Source: Cyclobacteriaceae bacterium
GTDB taxonomy: Bacteria > Bacteroidota > Bacteroidia > Cytophagales > Cyclobacteriaceae
Assembly (NCBI GenBank): GCA_013141055.1
Contig: JABFRS010000002.1
Span: forward strand, 1,116,001 to 1,180,000
DNA: 64,000 nt
Direction of reading: 5' to 3'
Position numbers and translations under genes: made by a program. This document shows, piece by piece, positions 60,716 through 64,000 of this stretch; positions within the stretch are counted from its first letter, which is position 1; every line of letters begins with the position of its first letter. The notes under the pieces are model-generated. The model searched no databases and was not told the DNA's origin. It was given only the letters and a program-made list of their open reading frames with translations.

Positions 60716-61621
60716 ATGAACATCGTACTCACAGGTTCTCTGGGGAACATAGGCAAACCGCTTACTCCTGAGCTGGTAAAAAAGGGACATTCAGTCACGG
60801 TTATCAGCAGCAGCAATGAAAAAGCCAAGGACATAAAAGCGTTGGGTGCAACGCCCGCGATCGGCAGAATCCAGGACGTAGACTTTTTAACGCGAACATT
60901 CAACGGTGCTGATATCGTCTATCTTATGGAAACAATGGAAGCCGTCGGTGATATGTTTGATAAAAGTGTAGACTTCATCGGCGGCATCAGCGCGATTGGT
61001 GAGAATTACAAAGAAGCTGTGTCACGGGCTGGCGTAAAAAACGTGATACACCTGAGCAGCATCGGTGCCGACATGAAACAAGGCAACGGCATTCTGGCTT
61101 TTCATCACAATGTTGAAACGATATTGCGAAGTCTGCCGGAAGATGTGGCCATTAAGTTTATCCGCCCTGTAGGATTCTACATTAATATGATGTCATTCAT
61201 TCATACTATTAAAAGTCAGGGAGCTATTATCTCCAACTATGGGGGCGACATGAAAGAACCATGGGTCTCTCCAACCGATATTGCAAGCGTTATTGCAGCC
61301 GAAACCGGCTCGCCATTTCAAGGTCGCACCGTGCGCTATGTTGCCAGTGATGAGATCTCTCCCAACGAAATCGCAAGCGCAATTGGTCAGGCGATCGGAA
61401 AGCCGGACCTTCAATGGAAGGTGATCACGGATGAACAATTACTGAACAGCTGGCTAAAGGCTGGATTTAATGAACAGATCGCAAAAGGGTTTGTGGAATT
61501 ACAGGCGGCACAAGGCGATGGATCGTTATATGTCGATTATTATAACCATAAACCGGAACTTGGGTTAGTTAAATTAAAGACCTTTGTTAAGGATTTTGCG
61601 GCAGCATACAATGAAAGCTAA
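60716..61621 (+). CDS. NmrA-like NAD(P)-binding protein
   Basis: This 301-residue Rossmann protein starts MNIVLTGSLGNIGKPLTPEL (dinucleotide site GSLGNIG) and has KNVIHLSSIGADMKQGNGI, FIRPVGFYINMMSFI and PWVSPTDIASVIAAETGSPF. This is the atypical-SDR/NmrA group, usually NADPH-dependent quinone reductase-like or redox sensor. It is transcribed toward an AraC gene 60 bp further on. Confidence 0.87.
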   Translation: MNIVLTGSLGNIGKPLTPELVKKGHSVTVISSSNEKAKDIKALGATPAIGRIQDVDFLTRTFNGADIVYLMETMEAVGDMFDKSVDFIGGISAIGENYKEAVSRAGVKNVIHLSSIGADMKQGNGILAFHHNVETILRSLPEDVAIKFIRPVGFYINMMSFIHTIKSQGAIISNYGGDMKEPWVSPTDIASVIAAETGSPFQGRTVRYVASDEISPNEIASAIGQAIGKPDLQWKVITDEQLLNSWLKAGFNEQIAKGFVELQAAQGDGSLYVDYYNHKPELGLVKLKTFVKDFAAAYNES

Positions 61622-61681
61622 CCTGGCATTTGTGACCGGACATTCCGAAATAAAGATGAGCGTGAATACAAAAGAATTGCT

Positions 61682-62602
61682 ATGACAGAAATTACACGGG
61701 TTAAAACGATCACCGAATATCACCGCACAAGAAGTCTTCCACCGCCGGAGCATCCGTTGATAAGTGTTATAGACTATTCCGATGTAAAGCTTCCACCGGA
61801 ATTTAACAACACGAGGTGGGTACTGGACTTCTATTTTATTTCTCTCAAAAGAAATTTTGATGGCAAGATAAAATACGGGCAGCAGGAGTATGACTTTGAC
61901 GAGGGACTGTTATTCTTCATCGCCCCGGGACAAGTATTTAGTGTTCAACGTGACAAGCCCGCCTCTAACGATAAGTCAGGGTGGATGCTCCTCATTCATC
62001 CGGATTTTCTCTGGAACACACCGTTAGCGAAAGGCATTAAGCAACATGACTTTTTTGGATATTCGCTCAACGAAGCTTTGTTTGTATCGCCAAAAGAGGA
62101 GACGATACTATTGACAGTCATACAGAATATCCGGCAGGAATACCATGCCAACATTGATAAATTCAGTCAGAACATAATAATATCCCAGATAGAAACCCTT
62201 CTCAATTATTCAGAGCGTTTCTATAACCGGCAATTCATCACACGGAAAAAATCTGCCCATCAGATTCTGATCAGGCTTGAAGATCTGATGGAAGGATATT
62301 TCAGTGACAATACCTTAACAGGTAATGGTCTTCCGACGGTAATTTATTTTGCAGACCAACTGAATCTTTCGCCAAAGTATCTTAGCAGCATGCTGAAAGT
62401 CCTTACGGGAAAAACCGTTCAGGAGTTTATTCACATAAAGCTTATTGAAAAAGCAAAGGAGAAACTTTCTACCTCCACCTTATCAATAGCTGAGATTGCA
62501 TATCAACTGGGGTTCGAACATCCGCAGTCGTTCAGTAAACTATTTAAAGTCAGAACTGAAGTTTCCCCACTTCAATTCAGGCGATCATTCAATCAGAATT
62601 AG
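61682..62602 (+). CDS. AraC family transcriptional regulator
   Basis: This 306-residue protein has an N-terminal cupin-like sensor part (about residues 20-150: WVLDFYFISLKRNFDGKIKY, GLLFFIAPGQVFSVQRDK). The C-terminal AraC HTH pair is at about residues 205-305 (FADQLNLSPKYLSSMLKVLT, IAEIAYQLGFEHPQSFSKLF). It probably controls the NmrA-like gene just upstream. Confidence 0.9.
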   Translation: MTEITRVKTITEYHRTRSLPPPEHPLISVIDYSDVKLPPEFNNTRWVLDFYFISLKRNFDGKIKYGQQEYDFDEGLLFFIAPGQVFSVQRDKPASNDKSGWMLLIHPDFLWNTPLAKGIKQHDFFGYSLNEALFVSPKEETILLTVIQNIRQEYHANIDKFSQNIIISQIETLLNYSERFYNRQFITRKKSAHQILIRLEDLMEGYFSDNTLTGNGLPTVIYFADQLNLSPKYLSSMLKVLTGKTVQEFIHIKLIEKAKEKLSTSTLSIAEIAYQLGFEHPQSFSKLFKVRTEVSPLQFRRSFNQN

Positions 62603-62638
62603 AGAGGTCCACCTGCTGCCAGGATTAACGACAATAAA

Positions 62639-63661
62639 TCAACGCCAACCCAGTCCCGGTGCAACGTGCTTTAAAATGGATGACAGCACATGCACATTGT
62701 AATCAACTCCTAAGGTATTGGGTATCGTCAACAGCAACGTATCTGCTTCCTGGATTGCCTCATCTTTCGCCAGCTCTTTTATCAGTTGATCCGGTTCGGC
62801 TGCATAGCCTCTTCCAAAAATGGCGCGCTTGTCCTGTTCAATCATTCCGATCTTGTCTACCTGCTTTCCTTCCTGACCAAAATAATACTGATCCTGATCG
62901 TTCACCAAAGCAAAAATAGATCGGCTCACCGACACACGCGGTTCTCTCTTGTGTCCGGCTTTCTTCCATGCTTCTTTATACAGCCTGATCTGTTCGGCTT
63001 GCTGTATGTGAAAAGGCTTACCGCTTTCATCGAACTTCAGGGTAGAGCTTTGAAGGAACATTCCATTTTCTGCTGCCCAAACTGCCGTAGCATTGGAAGC
63101 TGCTCCCCACCAAATGCGTTGACGCAAACCTTCCGAGTGTGGTTCCAAGCGCAGCAAGCCTGGAGGATTGGGAAACATCGGATAAGGATTAGGCTGGGCA
63201 AAGCCTACGCCCTTTAACTTTTCAAGAAACTCCAGCGCTTTACTTCTACCCATCTCAGCATCCGTTTCACCTTTGGCTGGTTCATATCCGAAGTGGCGCC
63301 ATCCTTCAATAACTTGTTCAGGAGAACCTCTGCTGATTCCCAACTGCAATCGTCCACCGGAAATCAGATCTGCAGCTCCAGCGTCTTCCACCATATAGAG
63401 TGGATTTTCATAACGCATATCAATTACACCTGTTCCGATCTCTATTTTTTTTGTCTTGGCTCCGATGGCGGAGAGCAAAGGAAATGGAGAAGCCAGCTGA
63501 GCGGCAAAATGATGCACGCGGAAGTAGGCGCCGTCTAATCCAATTTCTTCGGCAGCGACGGCCAGATCAATTGATTGAAGTAAAGTATCTCCTGCTGAAC
63601 GGGTTTTGTAAGCAGGGTGGTTCGACCAATGTCCAAACGATAAAAATCCTATCTTCTTCAT
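62639..63661 (-). CDS. Luciferase-like (LLM) flavin-dependent oxidoreductase
   Basis: This 340-residue protein starts MKKIGFLSFGHWSNHPAYKT and has IGLDGAYFRVHHFAAQLASP, GVIDMRYENPLYMVEDAGAA, GRLQLGISRGSPEQVIEG and a C-terminal LLTIPNTLGVDYNVHVLSSI. This is the bacterial luciferase-like monooxygenase family, using FMN or F420. No bioluminescence partner is present. The frame to 63730 is open, but the ATG at 63661 matches the family. Confidence 0.9.
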   Translation of the reverse strand: MKKIGFLSFGHWSNHPAYKTRSAGDTLLQSIDLAVAAEEIGLDGAYFRVHHFAAQLASPFPLLSAIGAKTKKIEIGTGVIDMRYENPLYMVEDAGAADLISGGRLQLGISRGSPEQVIEGWRHFGYEPAKGETDAEMGRSKALEFLEKLKGVGFAQPNPYPMFPNPPGLLRLEPHSEGLRQRIWWGAASNATAVWAAENGMFLQSSTLKFDESGKPFHIQQAEQIRLYKEAWKKAGHKREPRVSVSRSIFALVNDQDQYYFGQEGKQVDKIGMIEQDKRAIFGRGYAAEPDQLIKELAKDEAIQEADTLLLTIPNTLGVDYNVHVLSSILKHVAPGLGWR

Positions 63662-63798
63662 AAATGTTCTTTCTTCAGATTCAATCCTGTATTCTCGTTC
63701 AATAACTTCATTACATTGCTTTTCGTTCAATTCTTTGCAAACGTGTCAGAAATTTCTGTATTTAGATACTCCCCTCCAAACTGTATCAAATCCTGATT

Positions 63799-64000
63799 AT
63801 GACTCTTCGAAATAAAGTCACGCTTCTTTTCGCCATTATATTAATCGGAACCGGGTCGTGCTCACGCAACACAGAGAAGTCACCAGACTATAGTTTCGAA
63901 CAGTACATACGGTTCAACCATTTGTATATTGTGATTGACAGCACCACATACGAACTTTTGTCTGGCAGCAATTCTTTCTTAAAAGAGTTTTCAGGTGTGG
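63799..64000 (+). CDS. Lipoprotein (partial, 3' end off the window), possibly DUF5829-like
   Basis: Sixty-seven codons are visible from the ATG at 63799. A lipoprotein signal reads LLFAIILIGTGSCSRNTEK with lipobox GSC. The mature start reads FEQYIRFNHLYIVIDSTTYE, which resembles DUF5829, a Bacteroidota family. The gene continues past the window end. It is divergent from the LLM gene. Confidence 0.6.
   Translation, partial: MTLRNKVTLLFAIILIGTGSCSRNTEKSPDYSFEQYIRFNHLYIVIDSTTYELLSGSNSFLKEFSGV

Overview
The window looks like a chromosomal segment of a Bacteroidota bacterium, most likely order Cytophagales. The evidence is the set of Bacteroidota-typical families (DUF1573, DUF3822, DUF6580, DUF5020 and DUF2652 homologues, AraC regulators fused to sensor/TPR parts), the lack of Shine-Dalgarno sequences before most starts, and moderate G+C. 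Genus-level placement is not possible from the sequence alone.

Layout. 1-17.4 kb is housekeeping: a GH3-type acyl-adenylating enzyme (cut by the window edge), a YggS-type PLP protein, DUF3822-coaD, pyrE, pfkA, pgk, a TsdA-like dihaem cytochrome c with a DsrE-like partner, recQ, an enoyl-CoA hydratase, comEC, phoH and a SAM hydroxide adenosyltransferase. 17.5-38 kb is a mosaic of short operons: DinB proteins, an ECF sigma factor with an overlapping membrane protein, a PP-loop ATPase with a DUF6580 membrane protein, an SMR exporter, AraC regulators, an acyltransferase, a pseudouridine synthase and reductases. It includes a DUF2652 gene broken by several frameshifts. 38-44.7 kb holds secreted or envelope proteins of unknown function (beta-propeller-like, zinc-ribbon-like, thioredoxin/TPR) and a frameshifted relic of an E-colicin-type immunity gene at 39.4-39.6 kb.

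44.7-54.5 kb is the most unusual part. Twelve or thirteen minus-strand genes, mostly small and unrelated, are separated by 84-139 bp imperfect palindromes with the architecture of integron attC sites. The outer 5' arm of nearly every palindrome matches the 3' arm of the upstream neighbouring palindrome rather than its own. That is what integrase-mediated joining of circular cassettes at a G/TT point predicts. No integrase gene is in the window, so this is an integron cassette array lacking an integrase (a CALIN) or the distal part of a larger integron. Cassette cargo includes a fluoride channel (CrcB), a TfoX N-domain protein, an amidohydrolase lipoprotein and many unknown envelope proteins.

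56.8-59.9 kb is an arsenic island on the minus strand: arsR, arsM, an ArsN1-like N-acetyltransferase, a thiol-phosphatase-type arsenate reductase and a SigZ-like sigma factor. ArsR-type inverted repeats lie before arsR and arsM, and a tiny cysteine-rich ORF lies on the opposite strand. 59.9-60.7 kb is non-coding and carries two copies of a ~280 bp element with internal 11-bp tandem repeats. The window ends with an NmrA-like oxidoreductase, an AraC regulator, a luciferase-like oxidoreductase and the start of a lipoprotein gene.
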